Origin: Nocardia amikacinitolerans NBRC 108937
GTDB taxonomy: Bacteria; Actinomycetota; Actinomycetes; Mycobacteriales; Mycobacteriaceae
Reading direction: 5' to 3'
Assembly: GCF_001612615.1 (NCBI RefSeq)
Contig: NZ_BDAU01000052.1
Coordinates: forward strand, 1 to 61,618
Length of the DNA: 61,618 nt
Position numbers and translations under genes: made by a program. The notes below the pieces were generated by a model. That model was given only the letters and a program-made list of their open reading frames with translations, made no database searches and was not told where the DNA came from. The stretch's first letter is position 1. Each line of letters starts with the position of its first letter. This document shows positions 25,886 through 34,639 of the stretch, piece by piece.

Positions 25886-26332
25886 ATGGACCACGCACGG
25901 ATTCTGCGGGCGATACTCGGCGTCACCGCCGTGTACCTGGTGGTGCTGTGCTTCTGGCTCGGTTGGCTCGTGCACCGCACGCCGCCCGGCACGGTCCCGT
26001 TCCAGGTCGTCGCCCTCGTCGGACTCTTCGGTTCCTGCGTCGGCATCGGCATGCTGCTCGCCGCCCGCCCCTCCCGCGCCGACCGCAAACTCTGGCGCCA
26101 CGGCCTCGAAGGCTGGGCCACCATCGAAGGCGTGCACCCCCTCGAGCGCACCGACCACTACAGCGAACTCACCGAACTCGACCTCGAACTGACCGTCCCC
26201 GGTTCCGAGACCTACCACGGCTCAGTCGTTTTCGACGTCATGCCCGCCGACAAACCGAAACTCGCCCTCGGCGAGACGATTTCGATCCGAGTAGATCCCG
26301 CGAACCGAGACCGCATCATCCTGGTGCTGTAG
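25886..26332 (+). CDS. DUF3592-like small membrane protein
   Basis: This 148-residue protein has two membrane helices (residues 8-28 and 40-58), a short basic loop (RPSRADRKLWRHG) and a C-terminal beta-rich domain (ATIEGVHPLERTDHYSELTE ... RVDPANRDRIILVL). The layout resembles DUF3592 proteins, in which the soluble domain faces one side of the membrane. Function is unknown. The ATG is supported by GGAGG about ten bases upstream. The gene stands alone between two leftward genes. Confidence 0.75.
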   Translation: MDHARILRAILGVTAVYLVVLCFWLGWLVHRTPPGTVPFQVVALVGLFGSCVGIGMLLAARPSRADRKLWRHGLEGWATIEGVHPLERTDHYSELTELDLELTVPGSETYHGSVVFDVMPADKPKLALGETISIRVDPANRDRIILVL

Positions 26333-26409
26333 AAGCCCACCCGACCCCTGCCGCGTCGAGCCGGGCGGTTCCATCGAAATCGGTGGGTCGACGTCGGGAG
26401 GGCAGGCGG

Positions 26410-27147
26410 TTAGCGGCGGGTGTGGGCGTGGGGGTCGGCGAGGAGGTATTGGGCCGCGGCGTAAGTGGCGAGGATTATGCCCTCGGTGGTGTGGCGGGAG
26501 CGGGGGGTGTGGGCGAAGAGGCGGCGGAGGACGATGAGGCCGTCGGAGAGGGTGAAGAGGAGGGCGCCGAGGCCGAGGCGGCTGCGTGGGTCGGCGTCCG
26601 GGATGTTCAGGCCCGCAACGTTTTTCGCGCCGGGGGCGAGACCGGGGTCGGAGGCGAGGACGGCGGCCGTCCCGAGGGTGACGCCGTAGGCGGTGAGCGG
26701 GGTGGCGACGGTGGGCGCCTTGGCGCGCAGCAGACCGGCGGCGCCGAGCCAGGCGGCCACCCGGGGCAGGGCGATGGCGGCGGCGGGTCGGGCCCCGCGC
26801 CGCCACCACAGCGTCGAGTAACCGGCCTGCATGACAGCGAAGGAGGACGCGCCCGCGATGAGGCGGCGGTCGTCGTCGGGGTCGATGAGCAGGATGTCGC
26901 CGACGGTCGCCGCGCCGAGCGAGCCGAGCAGGATGGTGCGCTCGGTGGGGTCGATGTCGACGCCGCTGGTCGCCACGTCGGCGGCGAGCAGCGGCATCAT
27001 CAGCGGCTTGGCGACCCACTGGAGCCTGTCGCGTCCGGTGAGCGCGCCGTAGACGGTCACGGCCGCGGCGGCGAGGAATCCGGCGCGGAACGGCCGCGCC
27101 GAGCCCGGGAACGATCCCTTCCGCGCCCGGGCTCCCTTGGCACTCAT
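26410..27147 (-). CDS. YhhN-family membrane protein, lysoplasmalogenase-like
   Basis: This 245-residue polytopic protein has the YhhN signatures KPLMMPLL (about residue 47), LGSLGAATVGDILLI (about 75-89) and GALLFTLSDGLIVLRR (about 205). Characterised members cleave the vinyl-ether bond of lysoplasmalogens. Activity in mycolata is unproven. It starts one base after the FabH-like stop (TGAcATG), so it is the last gene of the pyrE-side operon. Confidence 0.85.
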   Translation of the reverse strand: MSAKGARARKGSFPGSARPFRAGFLAAAAVTVYGALTGRDRLQWVAKPLMMPLLAADVATSGVDIDPTERTILLGSLGAATVGDILLIDPDDDRRLIAGASSFAVMQAGYSTLWWRRGARPAAAIALPRVAAWLGAAGLLRAKAPTVATPLTAYGVTLGTAAVLASDPGLAPGAKNVAGLNIPDADPRSRLGLGALLFTLSDGLIVLRRLFAHTPRSRHTTEGIILATYAAAQYLLADPHAHTRR

Positions 27148-27148
27148 G

Positions 27149-28207
27149 TCAGAAGCTCGCCTCGGTCGGCGCGGGCGGCAACGTCACGACCTGGCCCGCG
27201 TAGCTGAGGCCGGCGCCGAAGCCGAGCAGCAGCGCCAGCTGGCCGCCCTTGGCCTTGCCCGTCACCAGCATTTCCTCCATGGCAAGCGGGATGGAGGCGG
27301 CGGAGGTGTTGCCGGTGTTCTCGATGTCGTTGGCCATCGGGATCTCGTCGGCCAGGCCGAGGTTCTTCTTCATCAGGTCGTTGATGCGGGCGTTGGCCTG
27401 GTGCGGGATGAAGACCTCGATGTCCTCCTTGGCCACGCCGGAGGCCTCCAGCGCGTCGGACAGCGCTCGCGGCAGGGTGACGGCGGCCCAGCGGAACACC
27501 CGCGGGCCCTCCATGCGCAGCGACATCCGGCCGACCGGCTCGACCTCGGGATCGGTGCCCTGCATGGCCTGGGCCTTGTTCATGAATTCCAGGAAGTCGA
27601 CGTCCTGGGCGATCGCTTCGGCGTTCTCGCCGTCGCTGCCCCACACCGTCGGGGAGATGCCGTTCTCCTCGCTCGGGCCGACGACGACCGCGCCCGCGCC
27701 GTCGCCGAAGATCATGGCGGTGCCGCGGTCGGTCGGGTCGAGTCCGACGGTCATCGTCTCCGCGCCGATCACCAGCACGTAGTCGGCCGAGCCCGCGCGG
27801 ATCAGGTCGGCGGCGACGCCGAGGCCGTAGCCGAAGCCGCCGCAGCCGGAGGTGAGGTCGAAGGCCGGGATGCCGTTGATGCCCAGGTCGGCGGCCACGG
27901 TGGGCGCGCCGTGCGGGGTGAGCTTCAGCCAGCTGGACGTGCACAGGATGAGCGCGCCGATCTTGGACCGGTCGATGCCGGTGTTGACCAGCGCGCGTTC
28001 GCCCGCGGCCGCCGCGATCGACCGCAGCGTCTCGTCACCGCTGATCCAGCGCCGGTTGCGGATACCCGTGCGCTCGTAGATCCACTGGTCGGTCGAATCG
28101 AGAACCTCGCACACCTCGTCATTGCTGACAATGCGCTGCGGTCGGTAGGCACCGATTCCGAGCATCGCAACATTTTCGCGACTCTTGTTTACTGCAATGC
28201 TCACCAC
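27149..28207 (-). CDS. Beta-ketoacyl-ACP synthase III (FabH-like)
   Basis: This 352-residue thiolase-fold condensing enzyme has the full KAS III triad: the Cys in TSGCGGFGYGLG (about 121), the His in PHQANARI (about 272) and the Asn in ENTGNTSAAS (about 302), plus the C-terminal LLGFGAGLSYAG. It should condense an acyl-CoA with malonyl-ACP to start fatty acid or specialised lipid synthesis. It does not lie with other FAS-II genes. Its position, 50 bp after pyrE and just before the lysoplasmalogenase-like gene, suggests a role in membrane lipid supply. Two adjacent GTG codons could start it. Confidence 0.92.
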   Translation of the reverse strand: MVSIAVNKSRENVAMLGIGAYRPQRIVSNDEVCEVLDSTDQWIYERTGIRNRRWISGDETLRSIAAAAGERALVNTGIDRSKIGALILCTSSWLKLTPHGAPTVAADLGINGIPAFDLTSGCGGFGYGLGVAADLIRAGSADYVLVIGAETMTVGLDPTDRGTAMIFGDGAGAVVVGPSEENGISPTVWGSDGENAEAIAQDVDFLEFMNKAQAMQGTDPEVEPVGRMSLRMEGPRVFRWAAVTLPRALSDALEASGVAKEDIEVFIPHQANARINDLMKKNLGLADEIPMANDIENTGNTSAASIPLAMEEMLVTGKAKGGQLALLLGFGAGLSYAGQVVTLPPAPTEASF

Positions 28208-28257
28208 AGGTGACTCACACGTCCTCTAACTGTCGGACAACCAAACCGTCGTCCAGG

Positions 28258-28845
28258 CTAACCCAGGGCAAGATCCTTCAGCCCGAGGATGGAGCGATAC
28301 TCCAGCCCCTCGGCGGCGATCACCTGGTCGGCGCCCGTCTCCCGGTCGACGACGGTGGCGACGCCCACCACGGTCGCGCCCGCCTCGCGCAGCGCGCGCA
28401 CCGCGGTGAGCGGGGAGTTTCCCGTGGTCGTGGTGTCCTCGACCACAAGCACCCGCTTGCCGACGATGTCGGGTCCCTCGATCTGGCGCTGCATGCCGTG
28501 GCTCTTGGCGGCCTTGCGCACGACGAACGCGTCGATGGGACGGCCGGGCGCGTGCAGCACCGCGAGCGCGACCGGGTCGGCGCCCATGGTGAGGCCGCCA
28601 ACGGCGTCGAAATCCCAGTCCGCGACGAGCTCGCGTAGCAGTTTGCCGATCAGCGGTCCGGCGCGATGGTGCAGCGTCGCCCGCCGCAGGTCGACGTAGT
28701 AGTCGGCCTCCTTGCCGGAGGAAAGCGTCACCTTGCCGTGCACGACGGCGAGCTCGCGCACCAGCGCGGCCAGCTTCTCGCGGTCGGTCGCGGCTTCGCG
28801 GTCGGCGCCGAGCACGGAATCAGTGGTTGTCGCCTCGTCGATCAT
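28258..28845 (-). CDS. pyrE: Orotate phosphoribosyltransferase
   Basis: The enzyme transfers ribose phosphate from PRPP to orotate, giving OMP in pyrimidine synthesis. The 195-residue protein shows the PRPP loop VLVVEDTTTTGNSPL (about 125-139), the conserved SSGKEADYYVDLR near the N-terminus and a flexible-loop region around VVRKAAKSHGMQRQ. The start is the ATG two bases after the upstream SDR stop. The order SDR-pyrE downstream of ttfA matches mycobacteria. Confidence 0.97.
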   Translation of the reverse strand: MIDEATTTDSVLGADREAATDREKLAALVRELAVVHGKVTLSSGKEADYYVDLRRATLHHRAGPLIGKLLRELVADWDFDAVGGLTMGADPVALAVLHAPGRPIDAFVVRKAAKSHGMQRQIEGPDIVGKRVLVVEDTTTTGNSPLTAVRALREAGATVVGVATVVDRETGADQVIAAEGLEYRSILGLKDLALG

Positions 28846-28847
28846 GT

Positions 28848-29660
28848 CTAAGTCCTTCCGCGTGAATTGAACAGGCCCCGATTCATTCGGACCTGCAGGG
28901 TTCGCGGGATGAGTCCGGCCACCGCGGTGATCGCTTTGTACTGCGCTCCGGGCACGCTGATCACCCGGTCCTTGTCCAGATCACTCAGCGAACCGGCGAC
29001 GACCTGCTCGACGGAAAGCCACAACGGTCTCGGCAGCGAGGACATCTCGATACCGGCTCGCTCATGGAATTCGGTGTGGACGAATCCGGGGCACAACGCC
29101 TGGATCCGAACACCGGTTCCGGCGAGACCGCCCGCCAACCCTTCCGTGAAGGATACGACGTAGGACTTGGAGGCCGAGTAGGTCGATCCCCGACCCGGCA
29201 CCAGACCCGCGACGCTGGCCACGTTGACGATCGAACCTTTCGCCGCGGCGATCATCGACGGCAGCGCCGCGTGGGTGAGCTGGAGCACGGAGGTGACGTT
29301 GACGTCCAGCTGCGCCTGCAACTGCTCGTAGGGCAGTGTCCAGAACTCACCGGAATGCGCGAAACCCGCGTTGTTGACCAGGAATTCGATGCCCTCGGCG
29401 GCGCGGGCGGCCACCTTCTCCCGATCGGCGGCCTGCGCGAGATCGGCGACGAACACCTCGGAGCGGGTGTCGAATTTGCGCTCGAGTTCGGCCGCTAGTT
29501 CCCGTAGCCGCTCCTCGTCCCTGGCGACCAGCACCATGTCGTAGCCGAGCGAGGCAAGCCGCAGCGCGAAGCCGTGGCCGATGCCGGAGGTCGGTCCGGT
29601 GATCAGCGCTACGGGGCGGGTGGCGCCGGGCAGGCGCGCGGGAACAGAACTGTCGGTCAT
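28848..29660 (-). CDS. Short-chain dehydrogenase/reductase
   Basis: This 270-residue classical SDR has the cofactor motif TGPTSGIGHG (about 21-30), NNAG (about 100), the catalytic Ser in VASVAG and YSASK as the Tyr/Lys pair. The Arg in LVARDEERL favours NADP. The C-terminus is long and basic (TLQVRMNRGLFNSRGRT), as in membrane-associated SDRs. The substrate is unknown. The ATG at 29660 lies 25 bases after the ttfA-like stop, and the stop is two bases from pyrE, so it is mid-operon. Confidence 0.92.
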   Translation of the reverse strand: MTDSSVPARLPGATRPVALITGPTSGIGHGFALRLASLGYDMVLVARDEERLRELAAELERKFDTRSEVFVADLAQAADREKVAARAAEGIEFLVNNAGFAHSGEFWTLPYEQLQAQLDVNVTSVLQLTHAALPSMIAAAKGSIVNVASVAGLVPGRGSTYSASKSYVVSFTEGLAGGLAGTGVRIQALCPGFVHTEFHERAGIEMSSLPRPLWLSVEQVVAGSLSDLDKDRVISVPGAQYKAITAVAGLIPRTLQVRMNRGLFNSRGRT

Positions 29661-29685
29661 CGCGGTGTCGATCCCATCGAGCTGG

Positions 29686-30723
29686 TCACTGCGGCACGGG
29701 GCCCTGATACGGACGGAATCCGGGGTGGAACGGGCCGCCGGGGCGGTCCTGCTCGTCGGCACGGGAGGCGGGCGGCTCGTCGTCCCAGTCGTCGCCGCGG
29801 CGCGATTCCGGGCGCCAGTCGTCGTCGGCCTCGTCGTCGGACCAGTGGTCCTCGCGCGTCCTCGCCCTCGCGTCGGGGACGACGGCCAGCGAGGGGCGGC
29901 GCGACTGCTCGCCCGCGGGCTCCCGCTCGTCCGGTTCGTAGTCCTCGTCGTAGCGGGGCTCGTCGTCGTCGAAGTCGCGGTCGTCGTCCGCGCCGGGCGG
30001 CAGCACGCGGGAGGCGCCGCGCACCGGCTCCGAACGCGCCTCCTCGGCACGGTCGCGGGTGCGCGGGTGCGGACGGCCCGGGTCGTGCTCGGACTTGTTC
30101 GTTCCGCGCGGGTCGCTGACCGGAGGCAGCACGTGCAGCAGACCGGACAGGCGCAGCACCGCGTCGATGGCGGACTCCCAATCCTTCGCCGCCGTACCGA
30201 CATTCAGCATCCCGAGGGTCCAGTTGCCCTCGCTCCAGAGCATCTGCACGGTGTCGGGAAGCGTCTCGATGAACGCGACCATCCGCTGATCCACCGCGTG
30301 CCTGGCGATCTCCGGATTCGTCGCGAAGACGACCCGGTCGCCGATGGCGCCGAGCAGCTCCAGGTCCGCATCCTTCGGCGGGGACGCGGTCTTGAGCCGC
30401 ATGTCGACGTCGATGTCCGAACCGATCTGGCGGCGCACCGCGACCAGCGTCGCGGCGTCCTCCAGGTCGAACAGAACGAACTTCTCGCCCTTGCGGATAC
30501 CGGAGACCACGTCGACCGCCGACAGATAGCCGAGTTTGGCCAGCGCGCCGCGCCGCCACGTCGACGGAAGTGCCGGTTCCACCGACACGTAGGTGTACCC
30601 CTGGGCCTTGGCCCAGACCTGGCGCGCGTGACCGGTCCGCTGTCGCTGGACCCGATCGAAATACAGCAGCACGATCGCACCCACGAGTGCGATCGCCGCC
30701 AACCCGAACCACATAGCCGTCAT
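29686..30723 (-). CDS. ttfA: TtfA-like membrane-anchored protein (Rv0383c family)
   Basis: The protein is 345 residues. One N-terminal membrane helix (residues 4-23, MWFGLAAIALVGAIVLLYF) is followed by a conserved cytosolic domain (about 25-190; WAKAQGYTYVSVEPALP, GIRKGEKFVLFDLEDAATLV) and a long acidic, Arg-rich disordered tail. The arrangement and location (upstream of SDR-pyrE, downstream of clpB) match Rv0383c. I recall that protein as TtfA, an essential partner of the MmpL3 trehalose monomycolate exporter. The tail here is longer than the mycobacterial one. If orthologous, it works at the inner membrane in mycolate export. Confidence 0.78.
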   Translation of the reverse strand: MTAMWFGLAAIALVGAIVLLYFDRVQRQRTGHARQVWAKAQGYTYVSVEPALPSTWRRGALAKLGYLSAVDVVSGIRKGEKFVLFDLEDAATLVAVRRQIGSDIDVDMRLKTASPPKDADLELLGAIGDRVVFATNPEIARHAVDQRMVAFIETLPDTVQMLWSEGNWTLGMLNVGTAAKDWESAIDAVLRLSGLLHVLPPVSDPRGTNKSEHDPGRPHPRTRDRAEEARSEPVRGASRVLPPGADDDRDFDDDEPRYDEDYEPDEREPAGEQSRRPSLAVVPDARARTREDHWSDDEADDDWRPESRRGDDWDDEPPASRADEQDRPGGPFHPGFRPYQGPVPQ

Positions 30724-30844
30724 CGCGGTCTACCCTAATAGGCCCGGCCGGTGGAAGGCCGCCTTTGGTACCGCGACGAGCCGCCCGTCTTGCGCCGCCC
30801 GACCTCCGCCACCGCGCCGCGGCGAGCGGAGGTGTGATCGCGGC

Positions 30845-31612
30845 TCATCTTCCGCCGCCGGGCAGCGCGGTGCTGATGATGATCCTGGCGCGGATCGATC
30901 CGTCCTGACCCTTGTCACCCTGCACCACGACCATGTCGCCGACGGGCAGGTCGGCGGGCTTGGCGCCGGAGAGCGAGATCACCTGGGTGAGTTCGTCGGT
31001 CGAGACGTTCACCGTGTTGCCGGAGACGGTGTCGATGGTGAGCTGGCCGCCGTTGTTGGCGCTGATGGTGCCCATGGTCGCGCCCAAGTCGTCGATTCCG
31101 GGCAGGCCGGGCAGACCGGTCGGGGACGGGTCACGCGGGGACGGGTTCTCCGTCGGGAACGCGCGACCGGTCGGGAACGGTGCGGTCGTGGTGCCGCCCG
31201 CCGTCGTGGTCGACGAGTCACGGCCGCCGAGCACCAGTCCGGCGACCACCCCGGCCACCGCGACGAGCGCGACGACGCCGAGCGCGAGCGCGATCCACAG
31301 ACCCGTATTGCGTTTGGGCGGTGGCTGATCCATCGGCGGGCCGCCCGGCGGCGCACCCGCGGGCGGGACGCCGACGGGCTGGCCCGGCTGCCACTGGGTG
31401 CCGTAGGGGCTTTCGTAAGCGCCCCACTGCTGCTCCATCGGCGGGAGCTGTTTGGTGGCGTTCGCGGGCGGCGGACCCCACTCGAACTGCTCGGTCGACG
31501 GGTACCTCGTGGTATCTCCGGACGGGTCGTAGCCGGACGCACCCGGCGAACCGAGGTGCTCGGTCGGCGCATCCTCCGGCCGCTGCCCCCAGGGATCCTT
31601 CGGGTTCGTCAT
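30845..31612 (-). CDS. Single-pass membrane protein with Thr-rich cytosolic region and DUF5666-like outer domain
   Basis: The protein is 255 residues. Residues 1-100 are a disordered Pro/Gln-rich region with several acidic-Thr motifs (APTEHLG, DTTRYPSTEQF, NATKQLPP). A membrane helix follows at about 105-128 (WIALALGVVALVAVAGVVAG), then a Pro/Thr linker and a beta-rich C-terminal domain (GTISANNGGQLTIDTVSG ... VVQGDKGQDGSIRARII) that resembles DUF5666. The motifs recall those in the giant protein at 8.7 kb. The function is unknown. The gene lies between clpB and ttfA on the same strand, with gaps of 185 and 121 bases. Confidence 0.78.
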   Translation of the reverse strand: MTNPKDPWGQRPEDAPTEHLGSPGASGYDPSGDTTRYPSTEQFEWGPPPANATKQLPPMEQQWGAYESPYGTQWQPGQPVGVPPAGAPPGGPPMDQPPPKRNTGLWIALALGVVALVAVAGVVAGLVLGGRDSSTTTAGGTTTAPFPTGRAFPTENPSPRDPSPTGLPGLPGIDDLGATMGTISANNGGQLTIDTVSGNTVNVSTDELTQVISLSGAKPADLPVGDMVVVQGDKGQDGSIRARIIISTALPGGGR

Positions 31613-31650
31613 GCCATCCAGAGTAGGCGTACCTCCGCATTCGCTCCGGC

Positions 31651-31692
31651 CATGCGCAAGGCGTTTTCGACGGACTTCGTCCGACAGCGCCC
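31651..31692. repeat. Dispersed short element, copy 3
   Basis: CCATGCGCAAGGCG, then TTTTCGACGGACTTCGTCCG and ACAGCGCC, form the best counterpart of copy 1 at 8604-8645. The core inverted repeat is CGGAC-ttc-GTCCG. It lies between clpB and the membrane protein gene and could act as a processing or termination hairpin. Confidence 0.6.
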
Positions 31693-31762
31693 GTGCTGCC
31701 CGTCTACCGTCACGTCCAGGTGAGCCGAGCTATTCCGCGAGCCACGCCGAACACGCGAACAC

Positions 31763-31785
31763 CCCGCCCCGTGCGGGGCCGGGGC
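31763..31785 (-). terminator. GC hairpin downstream of clpB
   Basis: GCCCC-GTGC-GGGGC, extended outward by CCCC/GGGG with one bulge, forms a strong short hairpin that ends 13 bases after the clpB stop codon. There is no T-run. Confidence 0.55.
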
Positions 31786-31797
31786 ATCCGATTGCAC

Positions 31798-34353
31798 TCA
31801 CCTGCCGACGATCAACCCGTCGCCGTTGCCGCTGACGCCGACCTTCACGGTGTCGCCGTCGGTGACCTCGCCGGCGAGCAGTTCCTTGGCGAGGGTGTCG
31901 CCGATGGACTGCTGGATCAGGCGGCGGAGGGGGCGGGCGCCGTAGACCGGGTCGTAGCCGCGGACGGCGAGCCAGAACCTGGCCGAGTCGCTGACGTCCA
32001 GCTTGAGCCTGCGCTGGGACAGCCGCTTCTGCAGCTGGTCGAGCTGGATGTCGACGATCTGCTCGAGCTGCTCCTCGTCGAGCGAGTGGAACATGACCAC
32101 GTCGTCGAGCCGGTTGAGGAACTCGGGCTTGAACGCCGAGCGGACCGCGTTCATGACGAAGTCCTTGTCGCCGCCAGCGCCCAGGTTCGAGGTGAGGATG
32201 AGGATGGTGTTGCGGAAGTCCACCGTGCGGCCCTGGCCGTCGGTGAGCCGTCCCTCGTCGAGCACGGCGAGCAGGATGTCGAACACATCCGGGTGCGCCT
32301 TCTCGATCTCGTCGAACAGCACCACGGTGTACGGCCTGCGCCGCACCGCCTCGGTGAGCTGGCCGCCCTGGTCGTAGCCGACGTAGCCGGGCGGCGCGCC
32401 CACCAGACGAGCCACCGAGTGCTTCTCGCTGTACTCGCTCATGTCGATCCGCACCATGGCGCGTTCGTCGTCGAAGAGGAAGTCCGCCAACGCCTTTGCC
32501 AGCTCGGTCTTGCCGACGCCGGTGGGGCCGACGAACATGAACGAGCCGGTCGGCCGGTTCGGGTCGGCGACGCCGGCGCGCGCCCTGCGCACCGCGTCGG
32601 AGACGGCCTGCACGGCCTCCTGCTGTCCGACGACGCGACGCCCGAGCTCGTCCTCCATGCGGAGCAGCTTCTGGGTCTCGCCCTCCATCAGCCTGCCCAC
32701 CGGGATGCCGGTCCACGCGGACACCACCTCGGCGATGTCGTCGGGGCCGACCTCCTCCTTGAGCATCACCTCGCCGTCGGGCGCGGCGCCGTTGACCTTC
32801 TCGGCCTGCGCCAGCTCCTTCTCCAGCGTCGGGATCCGGCCGTAGCGCAGCTCCGCCGCCTTGCCGAGATCGCCGTCGCGTTCGGCGCGCTCCGACTCGC
32901 CGCGCAGACTCTCCAGCTGTTCCTTGAGCGAACGGACCTGATCGATGGCCTTCTTCTCGTTCTGCCACCGGGTGGTCAGCTGGTTGAGCTTTTCCCGGTC
33001 GTCGGCCAGTTCCTGGCGCAGCTTCTCCAGGCGCTGCTTGGAGGCCTCGTCGGTCTCCTTGGTCAGCGCGACCTCTTCGATCTCCAACCGCCGCACCGCG
33101 CGCTCGACTTCATCGATCTCCACCGGACGCGAGTCGATCTCCATGCGCAGCCGCGAGGCCGACTCGTCCACCAGGTCGATCGCCTTGTCCGGCAGGAACC
33201 GCGAGGTGATGTAGCGGTCGGAGAGGGTGGCCGCGGCGACCAGCGCGGAGTCGGTGATGCGCACGCCGTGGTGCACCTCGTAGCGCTCCTTGATGCCGCG
33301 CAGGATGCCGACGGTGTCCTCGACCGAGGGCTCGCCGACCAGCACCTGCTGGAAGCGGCGCTCCAGTGCGGCGTCCTTCTCGATGTGCTTGCGGTACTCG
33401 TCCAGCGTGGTCGCGCCGACCAGCCGGAGTTCGCCGCGGGCCAGCATCGGCTTGATCATGTTGCCCGCGTCCATCGCCGATTCGCCGGTCGCACCGGCGC
33501 CGACGATGGTGTGCAGCTCGTCGATGAAGGTGATGATCTGCCCCGCGCTGTTCTTGATCTCCTCGAGCACGGCCTTGAGCCGCTCCTCGAATTCGCCGCG
33601 GTACTTCGCGCCCGCCACCATCGCGCCGAGGTCCAATGCGACAACGGACTTTCCGCGCAGCGACTCGGGGACGTCACCCGCCACGATGCGCTGGGCGAGG
33701 CCCTCGACGATGGCGGTCTTGCCGACGCCGGGCTCGCCGATCAGCACCGGGTTGTTCTTGGTGCGGCGGCTCAGCACCTGGACGACGCGCCGGATCTCGG
33801 TGTCGCGCCCGATGACCGGGTCGAGCTTGCCGGAGCGGGCGGCCGCGGTGAGGTCGGTGGAGTACTTCTCCAGCGCCTGGTAGCTGCCCTCGGGATCGGG
33901 GTTGGTCACCCTGGCGCTGCCGCGCACGGTGGTGAACGCCTCGCGCAGCGCGTCGGCCGTCGCACCGTGCTTGGTGAGCAGCTTGGTGACGTCCGAATCG
34001 CCCCCGGCGAGACCGACGAGGACGTGCTCGGTGGAGACGTACTCGTCGCCGAGTTCGGTGGCCAGCCGCTGGGCCGCGGTGATGGCGCCGAGCGCCTCGC
34101 GCCCGAGGTTCGGCGTCGTGGTCGCGCCGGTCGCCCTCGGCAGCCGGTCGACGATGTCCTGCGCCTCGCGCCGAACCGTCGCGGGGTCGACGCCGACGGC
34201 CTTCAGCAGTGGGGCGGCGATGCCGTCGGTCTGATCGAGCAACGCCACCAGCAAGTGCGCCGGACGAATCTCCGGGTTGCCCGCGGCCGACGCCGCCTGG
34301 AGGGCAGCGGTCAGCGCCGCCTGGGTCTTGGTGGTGGGATTGAACGAGTCCAC
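31798..34353 (-). CDS. clpB: ATP-dependent disaggregase ClpB
   Basis: ClpB is a hexameric AAA+ protein that pulls polypeptides from aggregates together with DnaK/DnaJ/GrpE. The 851-residue protein has an N-terminal Clp_N domain (1-145), a first AAA module with Walker A GEPGVGKT (about 203), a coiled-coil middle domain (about 400-520, RRLEIEEVALTKETDEAS) and a second AAA module with GPTGVGKT (about 605). It ends with the D2-small domain (GARPLRRLIQQSIGD). The start is a GTG (VDSFNPTTKTQAAL). A HAIR operator lies about 100 bases upstream, so HspR control is expected. The cofactor genes are at 40.6-44.7 kb. Confidence 0.98.
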   Translation of the reverse strand: MDSFNPTTKTQAALTAALQAASAAGNPEIRPAHLLVALLDQTDGIAAPLLKAVGVDPATVRREAQDIVDRLPRATGATTTPNLGREALGAITAAQRLATELGDEYVSTEHVLVGLAGGDSDVTKLLTKHGATADALREAFTTVRGSARVTNPDPEGSYQALEKYSTDLTAAARSGKLDPVIGRDTEIRRVVQVLSRRTKNNPVLIGEPGVGKTAIVEGLAQRIVAGDVPESLRGKSVVALDLGAMVAGAKYRGEFEERLKAVLEEIKNSAGQIITFIDELHTIVGAGATGESAMDAGNMIKPMLARGELRLVGATTLDEYRKHIEKDAALERRFQQVLVGEPSVEDTVGILRGIKERYEVHHGVRITDSALVAAATLSDRYITSRFLPDKAIDLVDESASRLRMEIDSRPVEIDEVERAVRRLEIEEVALTKETDEASKQRLEKLRQELADDREKLNQLTTRWQNEKKAIDQVRSLKEQLESLRGESERAERDGDLGKAAELRYGRIPTLEKELAQAEKVNGAAPDGEVMLKEEVGPDDIAEVVSAWTGIPVGRLMEGETQKLLRMEDELGRRVVGQQEAVQAVSDAVRRARAGVADPNRPTGSFMFVGPTGVGKTELAKALADFLFDDERAMVRIDMSEYSEKHSVARLVGAPPGYVGYDQGGQLTEAVRRRPYTVVLFDEIEKAHPDVFDILLAVLDEGRLTDGQGRTVDFRNTILILTSNLGAGGDKDFVMNAVRSAFKPEFLNRLDDVVMFHSLDEEQLEQIVDIQLDQLQKRLSQRRLKLDVSDSARFWLAVRGYDPVYGARPLRRLIQQSIGDTLAKELLAGEVTDGDTVKVGVSGNGDGLIVGR

Positions 34354-34452
34354 AAGTCACCTTCCTCGAGTCGATTCCGCAGCATCGAGTGCCCTTCCCG
34401 CACGCGATCACGCGCGGGCTCGTGCTGTTCCAATCGGTCCAACGTGCGAGAG

Positions 34453-34473
34453 GTTGAGTCTGTTCCGCTCAAG
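34453..34473. promoter_or_regulatory. HAIR element (HspR operator) upstream of clpB
   Basis: GTTGAGT-N7-GCTCAAG matches the HspR consensus CTTGAGT-N7-ACTCAAG with one mismatch per arm and the exact 7-base spacer. It lies 100 bases upstream of the clpB start. An AT-rich stretch (TTTAAAAATTTT) directly adjoins it, which fits a promoter. HspR encoded at 40.6 kb should bind here. Confidence 0.85.
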
Positions 34474-34639
34474 TTTAAAAATTTTCCGGCCCGCCACCCG
34501 GCCGATTCCGCGGCTCAACGCTACGCCGCGCCATCGCCGAATGCGATGAATCACGGCGTCGGTGGTGTAGGGATGCATACGAGCACCACAAACGGTTAGT
34601 TGATGCATCACCCTTCAGCCGAACCGAGGAGCGGAACCG

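Noticed and set aside
31693..34599. 968-codon rightward frame opposite clpB
   Set aside because: It is antisense to an unmistakable clpB and has no domain or start signal.
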